From Glandiceps talaboti (Eukaryota; Hemichordata; Enteropneusta; Spengelidae), in contig NC_135562.1 in NCBI RefSeq assembly GCF_964340395.1, forward strand, positions 4,280,134-4,344,133: a DNA stretch of 64,000 nucleotides. The letters run 5' to 3'. This document shows, piece after piece, positions 11,638 to 32,001 of the stretch (its first letter is position 1; each line of letters begins with the position of its first letter). The translations under genes and the position numbers were made by a program. Under the pieces are notes generated by a model, which saw only the letters and a list, made by a program, of their open reading frames with translations, had not been told where the DNA came from and ran no database searches.

Positions 11638-14600
11638 ATGAATAAGTTGTTAGTACTAACACTGATCGTCCACTTGGTGACGTCATCACCCCTCTACAGA
11701 GGAAACCCGGATGCACGTGTACCCAACCAATACATCGTTGTCTTCAAGGTACTATATATTATTTAGTGTACGATATTTGAAATTTATTTGTCATTTTGGA
11801 AACTGCACTACAAAAAACACAAATATGTAATGTTTTTTTCTGTATAAATATATGTTGTCGTTAAACCATTTATTAAAATTTTTCCCGGTTACAAGTAATC
11901 TCTCATCTGATCTTACCCGTTCACAAGAAACAGTTTCATAATCATTCACCGAGGGTATCATTTCACACAAAGGAACAAAGTCACAGTGTGGGGCTTTTAA
12001 ATATTCAAAAACAATTATAAAGAAAGGCCGGAGATATCATTCTTGCAAAACAGAGCTGGTATTTGTTCCGCGACACTGCGAAATGACGCCTTTTGGCGGT
12101 GCGTAGTGGACGGTGCCGTAAAAGAGGTTGTGGTTTACGACGATGGGAGATTTGATCAAATCTGTCTTTATGAATTTTTTTCAGGATGAAGTTGACGTTT
12201 CCAAACGCGACACAGTGATCTCTGACTTACAGAACAGTTATGACATTGAAGTCGTTGGTAAATATTCACATGTTTTCCGTGGATTTACTGCAACGATGAC
12301 CGAAAAAGTCTTGAAAAAGGTATGTTCTGCCATAGTTAATACTTATTCCCTTTTTGACTTGCAAATGTTTCAATGTGTAATAGACAGACAGGCAGACGGA
12401 CAGAGAGACAGAGAAGACAGACAGACAGACAGACAGATATGCATAGAGATTAGACAAGCAGACAGCACCCGTGCGGGGGTTTTTGGTTGTCGTTTTTGAA
12501 ACGGACTTGACTGTGTTTTCGTCCTACCAAGGTATTGGAACTAGAAGATGTGAAGTATGTTACTGAGAATGGTATGGGTGGTGTCTTAGACGTTGCTAGT
12601 TGGGGAATCGACAGAGTTGACGCCAGACTAGGACTCGATAACAGCTACAACCCAAAATGTAAGTGACAACATTTAATACAATACTGTACTATGAAAATAA
12701 GGAAAGTCAAATTAACCATGCAATGTTGGGGGGGGGGGGGGTCTCCACCTCTATGATACAGAAAAGTGCATATGCTACATTTTAAAAGGTAGCAGGATTG
12801 AATGTATAAAGTTACTTGCATCATTGTGTCTAAGTGAAATGAACCAACGTGCCACCAGTGCAAAGATTCATCAGTGTTTGATATCGAAAATAATATGTTT
12901 GCAATTACTTCTGTCATTAACACTAAATGTAGCAAGAAATTGCGATCTTGCTATGTTTAAGTGTAGCATGTACAGTTTCCTTATTGGTGTTGTCTTGTTG
13001 TATCGAAAAGAGCCAGTGAAAGGTAACGTGTAACGTGCTATACACCGTATCCAAAATCAGATTACACAAGGATATATATTTGTTACAGTGTATCATTTTG
13101 AATTGTGTAATTAATTGTGAATTATGTAATAAAAATGTGTACAGATTTAAAATGTCATCGGTCGAAACAAGTTGTAATGTTGATTTTCATCAAATAGCTA
13201 TTCTAGTGACCATGACATGTATTGTGGGTTTGTTTACCGAGTATCATCATCATTACATATCAGTTCTTGACCAAAATAGTTCTATCAAGCTGATACACAA
13301 CTTTGTTAACAGTGAAGGATGAACGTGACTTATTTCATGTCAGAGTTTTGTAAAGATGTATGCTATGAGAACGTCGTCGTTTTCGCACTTTCGAAGGTTA
13401 AAAGTTACACAACCAAAAATTGTATTGTAAATTAAATTTGCACACGGGCAAACATGACGCCCGGCACGACACTCACTCACTCACTCGCTCACTCGCTCAC
13501 CCACCCACCAACCCATTCACCCACCCGCAATTAACCATTCACCCACCAATAGTTCACCATTTGTATCTCATCTTTCTTTAGACAGTGGTGAAGGAGTGCA
13601 TATCTATGTTCTTGATACTGGCATACGTATGACACATTATGATTTCGAAGATCGAGCTGACTATGGCTGGGATGCAGTGGACAAGGATTGGGATGTAAAT
13701 TGCTATTTTACTCAAATACCCACACACTAGATAAAAGACAAACAGACTAAACATAAGAAAATAAAGGCTCACTACTTTCAAGTCAATATTATACCTTGTT
13801 ATAAGGATTGGCTGATTTATCATGTTCCCCATACGTTACTTATCCCATTCCAATCCGAGATGCGTATGCATGTATTAGTAAAGGTAGTCTTTACCTCAGA
13901 AATAACAACATTAATCCTTTTGCTGTTGCTTTGTTCATGGAAACCCAAATCCATTTGGAATTATTTTCTTTAAATCAGGAGTCAAAAACTGCTTAAATAT
14001 AGATCAAAAGTAATCTATTTTAGTATCCAAAATGACCGCCGAATACTGGGTTTACTCTATAATGGGCAAATAAACCATGAGGGTGAATTCCCCCCCCCCC
14101 CCTCCATTCCTTTTATTATTTCAAAAAGGACCGGAAACAAGTTTCCATACAGCTGAGATTTTGAAAATGTTGATTTTCAGAAATTGATTCTAGAGGCACA
14201 TTTTACCTTTAGCATGTGATTATTCTCTAAATGTTCACATCATCCCCCTTTTCACAGTCTGATGATTGCCATGGCCATGGTACTCATTGTTCCGGTACAA
14301 CGTCTGGCATTTTACATGGTGTGGCTAAGAAAGCAAACGTCTATGGATCCCGTGCCGTCAATTGCCTTGGATTTGGACCAGTGGACTGGGTAATTGAGGG
14401 TAAGAAGATCTTGTATTTGCGTTCATTTTTTTTTTTTGGGGGGGGGGTGTCATCATTTATTGTACTTCAGATTTCCTGACTGACATAATATGCATGATGC
14501 ACATATAGTACCTGGGAAAGGAGATTCAAATCTCCATCTAGTGGGAAGCCTTTTGTACGAGTGTTTGCTTTGTGCTGTGAGAAGTAACATCCTACACTGT

Positions 14601-16423
14601 GTAACTAATTATTATATGAAGTCATTTCCTATTTGTGTGTCTTTTGTTATCTTAGCTATGGACGTGACCCTTGACACTGCTCTCAGACCAGCAGTTGTGT
14701 CAATGTCTTTGGGTTATCCAAGAAACGAAGCTATCGATGATGCTGTTGCTAGGTTACACAGTGGTGGCATTACAGTCGTAGCTGCTGCTGGAAATGATAA
14801 TGATGACTCGTGCCTGCTTTCACCAGCAGGTGCTGCTGATGTGAGTATATAGACAGTGGTGACAAGCTAGGCGTGACGTTTTGCGCGCCAAATGATGACG
14901 AAAAATGACGAACAAATTACGAATAATATCACATCTATTTAGTCCTACAAGAAATGGTCGTTTTCATACCAAACGATTAAATTTGCGATGAATTTCTTGT
15001 GCGCGCGTACACGTAGAAAATGGCGCTCTCGTAAGAAATTGTCAGTCGTGATTTAGGAAATAAATAGGTGATTACAAACTAAAATTTAAATATGGCGTTT
15101 TTTTTCTCTCATTTAGTGTAGTACGCATATTAAAGTCTTCTCGTACTCCATTTTCACTCAAGGAAGCAGCTGTATTTCTAATTTTCGTTGTGTGGGGGCG
15201 CTTTTCACTGACGCCATATTGTTTTTTGCTTATTTCCTCCTTAGTTACCATTGCTAAACACAGGTGTGCACCCACTGGCAAAATAAATACCTTGGATGTT
15301 TATTCATTCTCGTCTACTGTACATGTGTCAATTTTAGACAACCTGTACCCATGACACTGACACTCATGGCATTTTTAATTTTAGACATATAACTGTACAA
15401 GAGCTATTCATGACACCGACACTCGTGGTTTGTTTGGGTTTTTTTTTTTTTTTTTTTTTTTTTTTTGGGGGGGGGGGGTTATTTGTTTCATTTAGACATA
15501 TAATATGAGCTACTCATGAGACCGACACTCATGGTGTTTTATATTTTAAACATTGCATATGCGCAATTCATGATCGTAGTGTTTTCATTTTTTTTCTTTT
15601 TTAGACTTACACTGTAGGGGCCACTGATAGCGGCGACAATAGAGCTGGATTCTCTAGTTATGGTACCTGTGTTAATATTTTTGCACCCGGTGTCAGTATT
15701 GTCAGCGCTCACCATACTGCCGATGACGCTACTGCAACTATGAGTGGAACTTCCATGGCATGTCCTCATACAGCAGGTATATATATAATACTGTCATTAG
15801 CCCCGTCTACACGGCACTAAAAATCCTACCTGAGGTAGGATTCAGGATAGTTTGAAGTCCGTGTAGACGCAAACGCGTCCTGAACCTGTCCTGAAAGCGT
15901 CCTGACTTAGGACACCTTTGAGAGGTTTCCTGAAACCCTCCTGACTTCGTCCTATGACTGTCAGGAAGGAAGGTGCGACATCCGCGCTGTAACCTTCCTA
16001 CGTGTAGACACAAATCTATCCTACCTCAGGTAGGACTTGGGACTGCCTCAGGTAGGACGACCTACGTGTAGATGGGGCTATTGTCTCAATTGTACACGTT
16101 TTAAATTTACCTCCATCTTATCAAAGTCTGAACTTACAAATTAAACACATTTTTTCTTTACTGGATGATGAGATCTTAATTTCAGATAAGATCTTATTAA
16201 TTTCAGCTAACATCTTCGAAATAGTTTGCGTCAAGACAGCATTTATATCTTGTTTCATACAACATGGGTAGATAAAGGATGGTATTTTAAACATGTCAAC
16301 TCATTACAAATGAAACAAATTGAAAATACAGGTAATTGTGGAGCTAGCACTCTTATCACTAAAGTCAGACTTCAATAACTACAGTGGTAAAAATTATGTG
16401 TTCCAATTACTTGTAATTGTTTT

Positions 16424-16467
<44 letters not shown>

Positions 16468-16894
16468 CAAATTAATGAATGAACGAACGAACGAATGAAT
16501 GAATGAGTGTGTGTGTATGTATGTATGTATGTATGTATGTATGTATGTATGTATGTATGTATGTATGTGATGTATGTATGTATGTATGTATGTATGTATG
16601 TACCAATATTTGATGGACAAGCAAGATAGAAGTGCTACGTGTTTGGTGCACACTGTTTCCACTGTTTCGATGAGATTAGCTGAAATAGGTTGTATGTAAT
16701 GGGAGACATTATATCTCATTGTTGATATTGTGTTGATTTTAGGTGCTGCAGCTCTTGTTCTTGAAGACGGCCCAAGTAGGACCCCTGATGAAGTCAAAGC
16801 TAGGCTTGATGAGACTGCAACCCTGGGTGTTGTCAACGACCCACGACCAGGCTCACCCAACGCCTTCCTTTATGTTGAACCAGCCGCCGTATGA
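11638..16894 (+). CDS. Secreted proteinase K-like subtilisin (S8A), gene 1
   Basis: Eight coding exons, 378 residues: 11638-11748, 12185-12319, 12532-12658, 13582-13694, 14258-14399, 14656-14840, 15605-15776, 16743-16894; intron phases 0,0,1,0,1,0,1. All junctions are GT-AG. Residues 1-17 form a signal peptide. About 30-95 is an inhibitor-I9-type propeptide (NQYIVVFK at its start, GFTATMT in the middle). The protease domain has VLDTGIR with catalytic Asp136, HGHGTHCSG with His169, AAAGND with oxyanion Asn256, and GTSMACPH with Ser321. The free-Cys motif HGTHC is typical of the proteinase K branch. Expected: a secreted endopeptidase that removes its own propeptide. All key residues are present, so it should be active; substrate unknown. 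A closely matching copy follows 2.8 kb downstream in the same direction. The start was chosen because it is the first ATG after the acceptor and opens a good signal peptide. Confidence 0.93.
12101..12146. repeat. Short dispersed element, copy 1
   Basis: About 45 bp, including 'ggacggtgccgtaaaa' and 'tgtggtttacga', recurs at 63328-63373 with about 88% identity. Here it lies just before exon 2 of subtilase 1. Confidence 0.7.
12385..12440. repeat. (CAGA)n microsatellite in intron 2
   Basis: Imperfect CAGA run inside the intron between exons 2 and 3 of subtilase 1. Confidence 0.9.
13470..13556. repeat. (CACT)/(CACC) low-complexity tract in intron 3
   Basis: Runs of CACT then CACC units just before the acceptor of exon 4 of subtilase 1. 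Confidence 0.85.
15340..15545. repeat. Three imperfect direct repeats in intron 6
   Basis: The motif 'catgacaccgacactcatgg' or a close variant starts near 15349, 15408 and 15514, each followed by 'tttagacatataa' or similar. A poly(T)/poly(G) tract separates copies 2 and 3. Confidence 0.7.
15799..16079. mobile_element. MITE-like element in intron 7 of subtilase 1
   Basis: About 281 bp bounded by inverted ends: left AGCCCCGTCTACACG, right CGTGTAGATGGGGCT, with further inverted similarity inward ('cctacctgaggtagg' near both ends). The interior has several 'gtcctga' words. Flanks can be read as a TA or an ATT target duplication, so the superfamily is undecided. No transposase is encoded. Confidence 0.8.
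16424..16603. repeat. (GT)n and (TATG)n microsatellites
   Basis: A GT run, a short GAAC/GAAT run and a long ATGT run, all in the last intron of subtilase 1. Confidence 0.97.
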
Positions 16895-16935
16895 AAATTC
16901 ATTAATTCTACATTCACAACCACATGTAAAATTTA

Positions 16936-16941
16936 AATAAA
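16936..16941 (+). terminator. Polyadenylation signal of subtilase 1
   Basis: AATAAA lies 42 bases after the stop codon. Confidence 0.7.
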
Positions 16942-17460
16942 GAATTCTCTGAATATAAACCATAGTACAAGTACAAAAAAGTATGAAATTTTTTATGTCG
17001 GATAGAAATTCAACTGTGTCTGATGTTAAAGAATATATACAACTCATTGCAGGTTAGTGTTGGTTGATACAACCACACAGAAACCAATAAGAAACTTTAC
17101 ATGCTACACTTTAAGATAGTAAGATGGAATGAACTGAGAATCCTTCAAAAGTGAACGTATATAGTTTATACTAGAGAGAATGCATCAGTACATGTTAATC
17201 GTAAGCTAGTGGTGTGATCACGAGTCCTTTTTTCTGTAATGGGTTGAAATGTTTCATATCTGGATAATCCTGACACGTATCTATTATTGAATCATCAAGT
17301 ACTCCAATAAAAGAAGTGTGAAGTATTCCTTGTACTCTTGTCGTTGTCTTCCATTTCCCAAGTGCACATGATGATTTGCAAAGATCCCCTTACCCCATCC
17401 CCATCAACGGCGATGTGCCTAATTACATGCAAACAAATTAGGATGAATGAATCCATGACT

Positions 17461-17835
17461 AAGCCGTGAGTGAGTGAGTGACTGAACGAGCGAGTGAGTG
17501 AGTGAGTGAGTGAGTGAGTGAGTGAGTGGGTGGGTGGGTGGGTGGGTGAGTGAGTGAGTGAGTGAGTGAGTGAGTGAGTGAGTGAGTGAGTGAGTGAGTG
17601 TGAGTGAGCGAGTGAGTGAGTGAGTGAGTAATAATTGATTAATGATTTAATGAATGAAAACAATGAACGAATGAATAAAAAAAATTAGTGAGGGAGTGAC
17701 CGACCGACGGACCGAATGAATGAATGAATGAACGAATGAATGAATGAATAAATAAATAAATAAATGAATGAATGAATGAATGAATGAATGAATGAATGAA
17801 TGAATGAATGAATGAATGAATGAATGAACAAATGA
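17461..17835. repeat. (GTGA)n and (GAAT)n microsatellites
   Basis: A long GAGT run with a GGGT block, then a long GAAT run. The space between the two subtilases (16.95-19.28 kb) otherwise holds no gene. Confidence 0.97.
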
Positions 17836-18520
17836 ATGGATTAATCAATCAATTATTTAATTAATTGAAAAACCTGTACAAATAGGTTTTTTTTTTTATT
17901 ATAAAGTAGTCATGTTGAACATGAATATGTCTGACATCGAGCCTGAAGAGGGTAGGTAATTAATAAGCGAATGTATAAATAAATGAATAAAGATACGTTC
18001 GGACTCGACAATTTTGCGTTGTATGAATAATTGGTGTAAAAATCAACCTTTCGCAAACCTTTATAATTCGTTTGATAAAGCTTGTAGAAACTAGCATATG
18101 GTGTAATGATAAGAACTATTTGACATCTGGCAGATAAATATCAATTTAAGTGCTTCACATCATTGTTTGTAGTATTTCATGACATTATCTTGTCTATACA
18201 CCCATTTTGCCAATAGAGCCCTCTAAATTGTATGATGAGACCAATATGTCTGTTAAACGAGTCTTCTAAATATAGTCATCATTTGTCTCTCACGTGTCAT
18301 CACGCTGACCTAGAATATATCGTCTTTTGCAAGGCCAGCGTTTCAATCCCACGTTCTGACATTAGACATCTTATCTGTGGAGCCATGAGTTTTATATCTG
18401 ATGATACTTTTGATCTAAACCATTTATATTCTGTATCTCAGGAAGACAACTGTGTGTCACATCTAAATTTAAATCCTTAAAACAAATTGGTGTGTTTGAA
18501 AATATGAATGAAAAAAGGAA

Positions 18521-18589
18521 TGTATGTATGTATGTATGTATGTATGTATGTATGTATGTAGGTAGGTAGGTAGGTAGGTAGGTAGGTAG

Positions 18590-18623
<34 letters not shown>

Positions 18624-19031
18624 ATGTATGTATGTATGTATGTATGTATGTATGTAGGTAGGTAGGTAGGTGTGTGTGTGTGTTTGTATGTATGTATGTA
18701 TGTATGTATGTAGGTAGGTAGGTAGGTAGGTAGGTAGGTAGGTATGTATGTATGTATGTATGTATGTATGTATGTATGTATGTATGTATGTATGTATGTA
18801 TGTATGTGTGTGTATGTATATGCATGCAGCATGCATGTATGTATGTATGTATGTATGTATGTATGTATGTATGTATGTATGTATGTATGTATGTATGTAT
18901 GTGTGTGTCAGTGTCTGTGTCTGTATTTACCTACATATGTGTTTGAAATGTATAATTTTATATGCAAGTACGTTTTGTGTGAGTGTAGGTTGAAATGTGT
19001 ATGGTGTTTGTACATAATATAATATAATATA

Positions 19032-19066
<35 letters not shown>

Positions 19067-19102
19067 TGTATGTATGTATGTATGTATGTATGTATGTATG
19101 TA
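18521..19102. repeat. Compound (TATG)/(TAGG)/(GT) microsatellites
   Basis: Two long ATGT-based arrays (18521-18902 and 19036-19102) separated by about 130 bp of ordinary sequence. GTAG and GT blocks interrupt the first. Confidence 0.97.
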
Positions 19103-19282
19103 TAAGTGTGTGCGAGTGTGTTTGATTAAACTATGCAAGACTCTCTGCCTATTGTCCATCTTTATCAATTGTAAAATTTAACACCTGTTTTTTTTCACAA
19201 ATAATGATAGCCAATTCAAATAAATCATCAATAAATCATTTAATAAATATTAACACTGTAAGATATTGGTCTGTATGTACTG

Positions 19283-19340
19283 ATATATATTATTTGCAAG
19301 TCATTTCACGACCAGTAAGGGGACAACGTACAACTTCAAG
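19283..19340 (+). promoter_or_regulatory. Probable TATA box and non-coding first exon of subtilase 2
   Basis: TATATAT at about 19283-19289 is followed about 30 bases on by 'tcatttcacgac', a plausible start site, and then by a strong donor CTTCAAG|GTAAGTC at 19341. The coding exon begins exactly after an acceptor (CCTTAG|ATG at 19649/19650), so a non-coding leader exon is required. The placement is inferred. Confidence 0.5.
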
Positions 19341-19403
19341 GTAAGTCATGGGTACGTGTGAACGTACTTATATGAGTGATTGTACATGTACCACAAATGT
19401 TAG

Positions 19404-19592
<189 letters not shown>

Positions 19593-19649
19593 AGACTCAC
19601 ATTTGTAGAAAAATCCACAAATGATATTTTATCTTAATTTATCCCTTAG

Positions 19650-26684
<7,035 letters not shown>

Positions 26685-26802
26685 GATTAAGAGAGTTGTT
26701 GGCAAAAAGAAATGTACGCAGAAATTAACATTGATTTCTCTGTCATGTCTATTTCATCATAAATTGACATTCAGAAAAATGTTCACTTCATTGGATTATT
26801 AG

Positions 26803-26846
26803 AATAAACTGTGTTAATTAGCAGAGTCGATATAAAACGTAATAAA
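26803..26846 (+). terminator. Polyadenylation signals of subtilase 2
   Basis: AATAAA at 26803-26808, 119 bases after the stop, and a second at 26841-26846. Confidence 0.65.
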
Positions 26847-26849
26847 ATC

Positions 26850-28200
26850 TGTGCAAACACATGTTGTCTTATACGTCATAATTTCGTTCTATCACGTGCT
26901 GCAGAAGAAACCTTTGAGGACTAGTGTAATAGGAAAGGGTAACCCCCCCTCTCCCCCCAATTTAGTTAGATTAACCGACAGCGATTAGTAGATTACAAGT
27001 CATCCGAATTAAAAAAAAGAATTTAGAGATGTAAATTCACTTTTTAAATCAGCAATAAGAACGGTTTCTTGTGAATCATAAATTTTCGAATCCGTATTTC
27101 GCTCTGTATGAATAAGTTGTTTATTTTTTTCTTAAACACTAAACCTGGAGTCACATTATTGTGTTACATCCACATATGAAAATTCCACGAACTGTTTCGG
27201 CACTATAAATTATCTATTCAACACTGGTTTCGCCACAAAACCTTTTTAAAAAAAAAATAAAACTGGCTCGCTAGTGTAAGATTAGATAATTTGTTCGTCA
27301 TTTTACTGATGAAAGTAGCCTTAGGAATCTAGGATGTGGAACAGTGATGCAGAAATGTTTACCAAAAACTGGAAAATACGCAACAAGCTTTAAAGGTCGC
27401 AATTAGTCCAACTTGGAGTTGATATTTCCGAAGTCGAATCAGAGCCTGTGGCAAAGGTATTGTGGTGATGACGACAGTTTTGAGTATTTTTTGAACTCTT
27501 TTTTATTTGTAACGTATTACCCCCCAGCCGGCCACACATGTGTTATTCAGAGCAAACGCGTGTATTGAAAATTGCCCTTTACAACCTATGTCCTACCCCT
27601 GGCTATTTTGTAGGTCTTTGAGAGTAGAACGCATACATACCTCTTTCCACTTGCGCCATGTCTTAGGTACGTGCGCCAGAGTAATCAAAGGTTATTTATT
27701 CATATATTTACCAAAGTCAAGATAGCGTTTATCTCGATCGGGATAATTATAGGGATATATACCTGACTGGTGAATGTGAAACAATGCAAGTTGTCTTAAA
27801 GTTTTTTGCTAATAATAGAGAACTGGCGATACAGTATATTTTCAAATATGAAATTTATCTCAGCTTAACTGAAGTGTTCAATTGTGACTCAACAATCTTC
27901 CTGTTCGTTATATGTTATCCTAGTTGTGTGTGTGTGTGTGTTTGTTTGTTTGTTTGTTTGTTTGTTTGTTTGTTTGTTATAGTGGTCTGAGTATTTACCT
28001 CATTATATTAGATAAGAGGTATCACGATATGGATATGTGTCCGCGGATAAACTTCGACACGTGTCAGAGCATAGATCTCCCCTCCAAGATCCATGGTCGG
28101 AGTTGTAGAAGCGCATATATATATCCATAGCTAAGGCGTAAAAGTGAAGCTACCACTTCTGGAAGTAAAGTAATCGTTGAAGAAGTTGAACGACACATGG
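26850..28200. other. Intergenic, no gene seen
   Basis: Only short open frames without recognisable features and a (GT)/(GTTT) run at 27927-27978. Confidence 0.6.
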
Positions 28201-28213
28201 TCTGAGCACAGGG

Positions 28214-28630
28214 TACAGACAAATAATCAATTCTGTTCTCCCGGATTTCTGATATTACTTTCTCTATATTTCAATAACATATATCCACCTTTACTATTGT
28301 TTCCTCTCACTGTTTTTCCATATTTCCTACTTTATATCGCTGTCTTTTCAGAGTTTACCAGCTTTGCATGAATTAGTATATTGCTAACCCTACAACAAAC
28401 TCACTGGCTATTTGCACAATTAACACATTACGCAGTGAGTGTAAACATCTACTAATCCGAGTAATGGAAGGATTTCGTAAACTCTGATAAGACCATGATA
28501 AAGTAGGAAATGTGGCAAACAGTGAGAGGAAACAATAACTATGGTGGAATTAAATAAAACTTTATTTGAAATATAGCGAAAGTAATATTAAAAATCCGGA
28601 AAATCTGGAGAACATAATTGTTTATTAGTC
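28214..28630. mobile_element. Foldback element with arms of about 140 bp
   Basis: The left arm (about 28214-28356) and right arm (about 28477-28630) are inverse complements over long parts: left 'ttgtttcctctcactgttt' answers right 'aaacagtgagaggaaacaa', left 'tttcctactttat' answers 'ataaagtaggaaa', and left 'cagagtttac' answers 'gtaaactctg'. About 120 bp separate them. No coding sequence. One arm resembles 8150-8410. Confidence 0.75.
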
Positions 28631-28884
28631 CTGTAACTTGTGGTCAGAGGTGTAATGTGCTCACAAACTTTGGTCCCTGGATACGCAAAAGATTAATCAT
28701 TAACCCGGCTTAAGAATAAGACAAGAATTAAATCCTCTGCAAAATTTTAAGAGGATTACGTCACCTCTATTATCTTGTCTGGGATTACATATTGTCCAGT
28801 TTCTGACGCGGTGTCGATGTGGCAGCGTTCTGTGTAGTGGTCTGAGAAATAAGTGACAAAAATTCATCTCCAAAAATTGGCACA

Positions 28885-30236
<1,352 letters not shown>

Positions 30237-31477
30237 GGTACATATATGGTTCTAATCGTTCATAAATTCCACAGGGGGGGGGGGGGCTCTAGACTGTAAG
30301 GTACACCGCGTTGTTCAGACTGTACAAATGTACCCAATTTCCCACATCAGCAACCAGATTTGGTTGCAGCCAATCAAAAATCACTATGTTGTAATAGGTA
30401 TCAAACTGACCATGACGTTAGCCTTGCAATGCTGGTTTATAAGACCAGTCACCTAATCTACGTCAATAGTAAACACAAGTTTCCTTGCCGAAGTCTAGTA
30501 TTTTATCAAGTACAAACAAGTATCACCATAACAACAATCGTTCTTAACATCAGAAGCTGAAACTATTCTGTCTATTTTATTTTTAATCTACACACTAGTA
30601 ATGACCTCTGTTTGAACTTCTAATCACAAGTTCAAGGCGTGGCCTAAATCCCTTGGTCTAGCAGGCGTAATAGTCCCATAGAATAATGCAGACGATGAGT
30701 GCTAGCTGATAGCGTGGCACGAACGTCTGTATCTTACAAACTAAGGGGGCAGGGACTGGACTGAAAGATCAGCCGTTGTTGGTACTCTTCTCAAGCCTTT
30801 TAAATTTGACAAAAGGGTATGAGTGATAAGGAAGGTCCTGGCGACGTGTTTTATAGTGGTTCAGACTTTATTTGTCACGTTTATGAAATACCGAAAGAAA
30901 CAAAGGAACACACGTACAACTCTATCCACATTGACACAAATTGTGGATGTGATTCAATACTAATACTCGTGGTCTATTGTATCCGTAAGTAGTAACGAAA
31001 CATATTGATATCATAGTGCCATTTAGGATCAGATTTATGGGTGCGGACCCCCAAAAAGCAGTATGATGGATTTAATGTACCATATTATGTGTACTGCTGC
31101 ACAAACACCGTTACCCACAGGTGATTCAAGGAATATGATATAGCGAGTAAGCTGTACGTTGTATCTGACAAAAGTTTCAAAAAAGTTCCACTTACAGCTT
31201 TATCCAACGAAAAGTACAATGCCTTTTCTCTGTTCCATAAATATGTCTCCTTGTATTGATCCTCATCGATATTCAATATAAATTTATAAAGTAAATATTT
31301 TGTAATTTAATTTTAAACTTAATTGCATAGATACGTGAAACTTGGTAGTAATGTTATCATTCATATCTGTCATGTTTGCCAATACGTGTATTGCTATTTT
31401 TTGATTGATTGATTGTTTGTTTGTTTGTTTGTATTTTCGTTTGGAACTATTTCTTCAAAAATCGTCGTATTGATTAA
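30237..31477. other. 3' flank and intergenic, no gene seen
   Basis: No convincing polyadenylation signal near the PAN gene stop. A G run lies at about 30273-30285 and a short GTTT run near 31407-31430. Confidence 0.5.
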
Positions 31478-31518
31478 CCATAGACAGTGGAGGGGAGTCT
31501 CCCCTCCACTGTCTATGG
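31478..31518. repeat. Perfect palindrome, 20-bp arms, 1-base spacer
   Basis: The left arm CCATAGACAGTGGAGGGGAG (31478-31497) and the right arm CTCCCCTCCACTGTCTATGG (31499-31518) are exact inverse complements around a single T. Confidence 0.97.
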
Positions 31519-31917
31519 ATTAACAAAGGCCAAGCTCTGCCTAATTATTATCGAGTTAGTCTTTTTATCTTCTTGTTATCTATCTATCTGACCCTGTGTT
31601 ATCAGATTCAAAATATTGGCATTTGATCTTTTTAGTAAATCGCTCGGTATTTATCAATTAGCTTGACTTAGATTACATGTATTAACATGTTCGTTGCATC
31701 ACAGGTCATACGGTCATTGAAAATATGAGGCCACAAAGCCTTTACGTCACGGTAACTTCAAGAGTGTTGGACCCAGTGTCCCGCTCAAGAAGTATTCTAC
31801 AGCGTGTAGCAGGTTACTGTTCACAACCAGACAGAAACCAATAAGATATTTAAACTGTGCTCGCTGAACCACTTTAACATAGCTAAATCACCATGATCAC
31901 GATTTATTTCTACACTT

Positions 31918-32001
31918 AGTCTCGGTTACCCAATTCCCCTTTGAGGACATAACTCCCCATGGGTTATGCCCTCAACGGCAAGAGGCTGGGTAACTGAGAC
32001 T
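31918..32001. mobile_element. Small foldback MITE, 84 bp
   Basis: The ends AGTCTCGGTTACCCA and TGGGTAACTGAGACT are inverse complements with one mismatch. Inward, 'tttgaggacataac' answers 'gttatgccctcaac'. The element is nearly one palindrome around 'tccccatg'. Confidence 0.75.
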
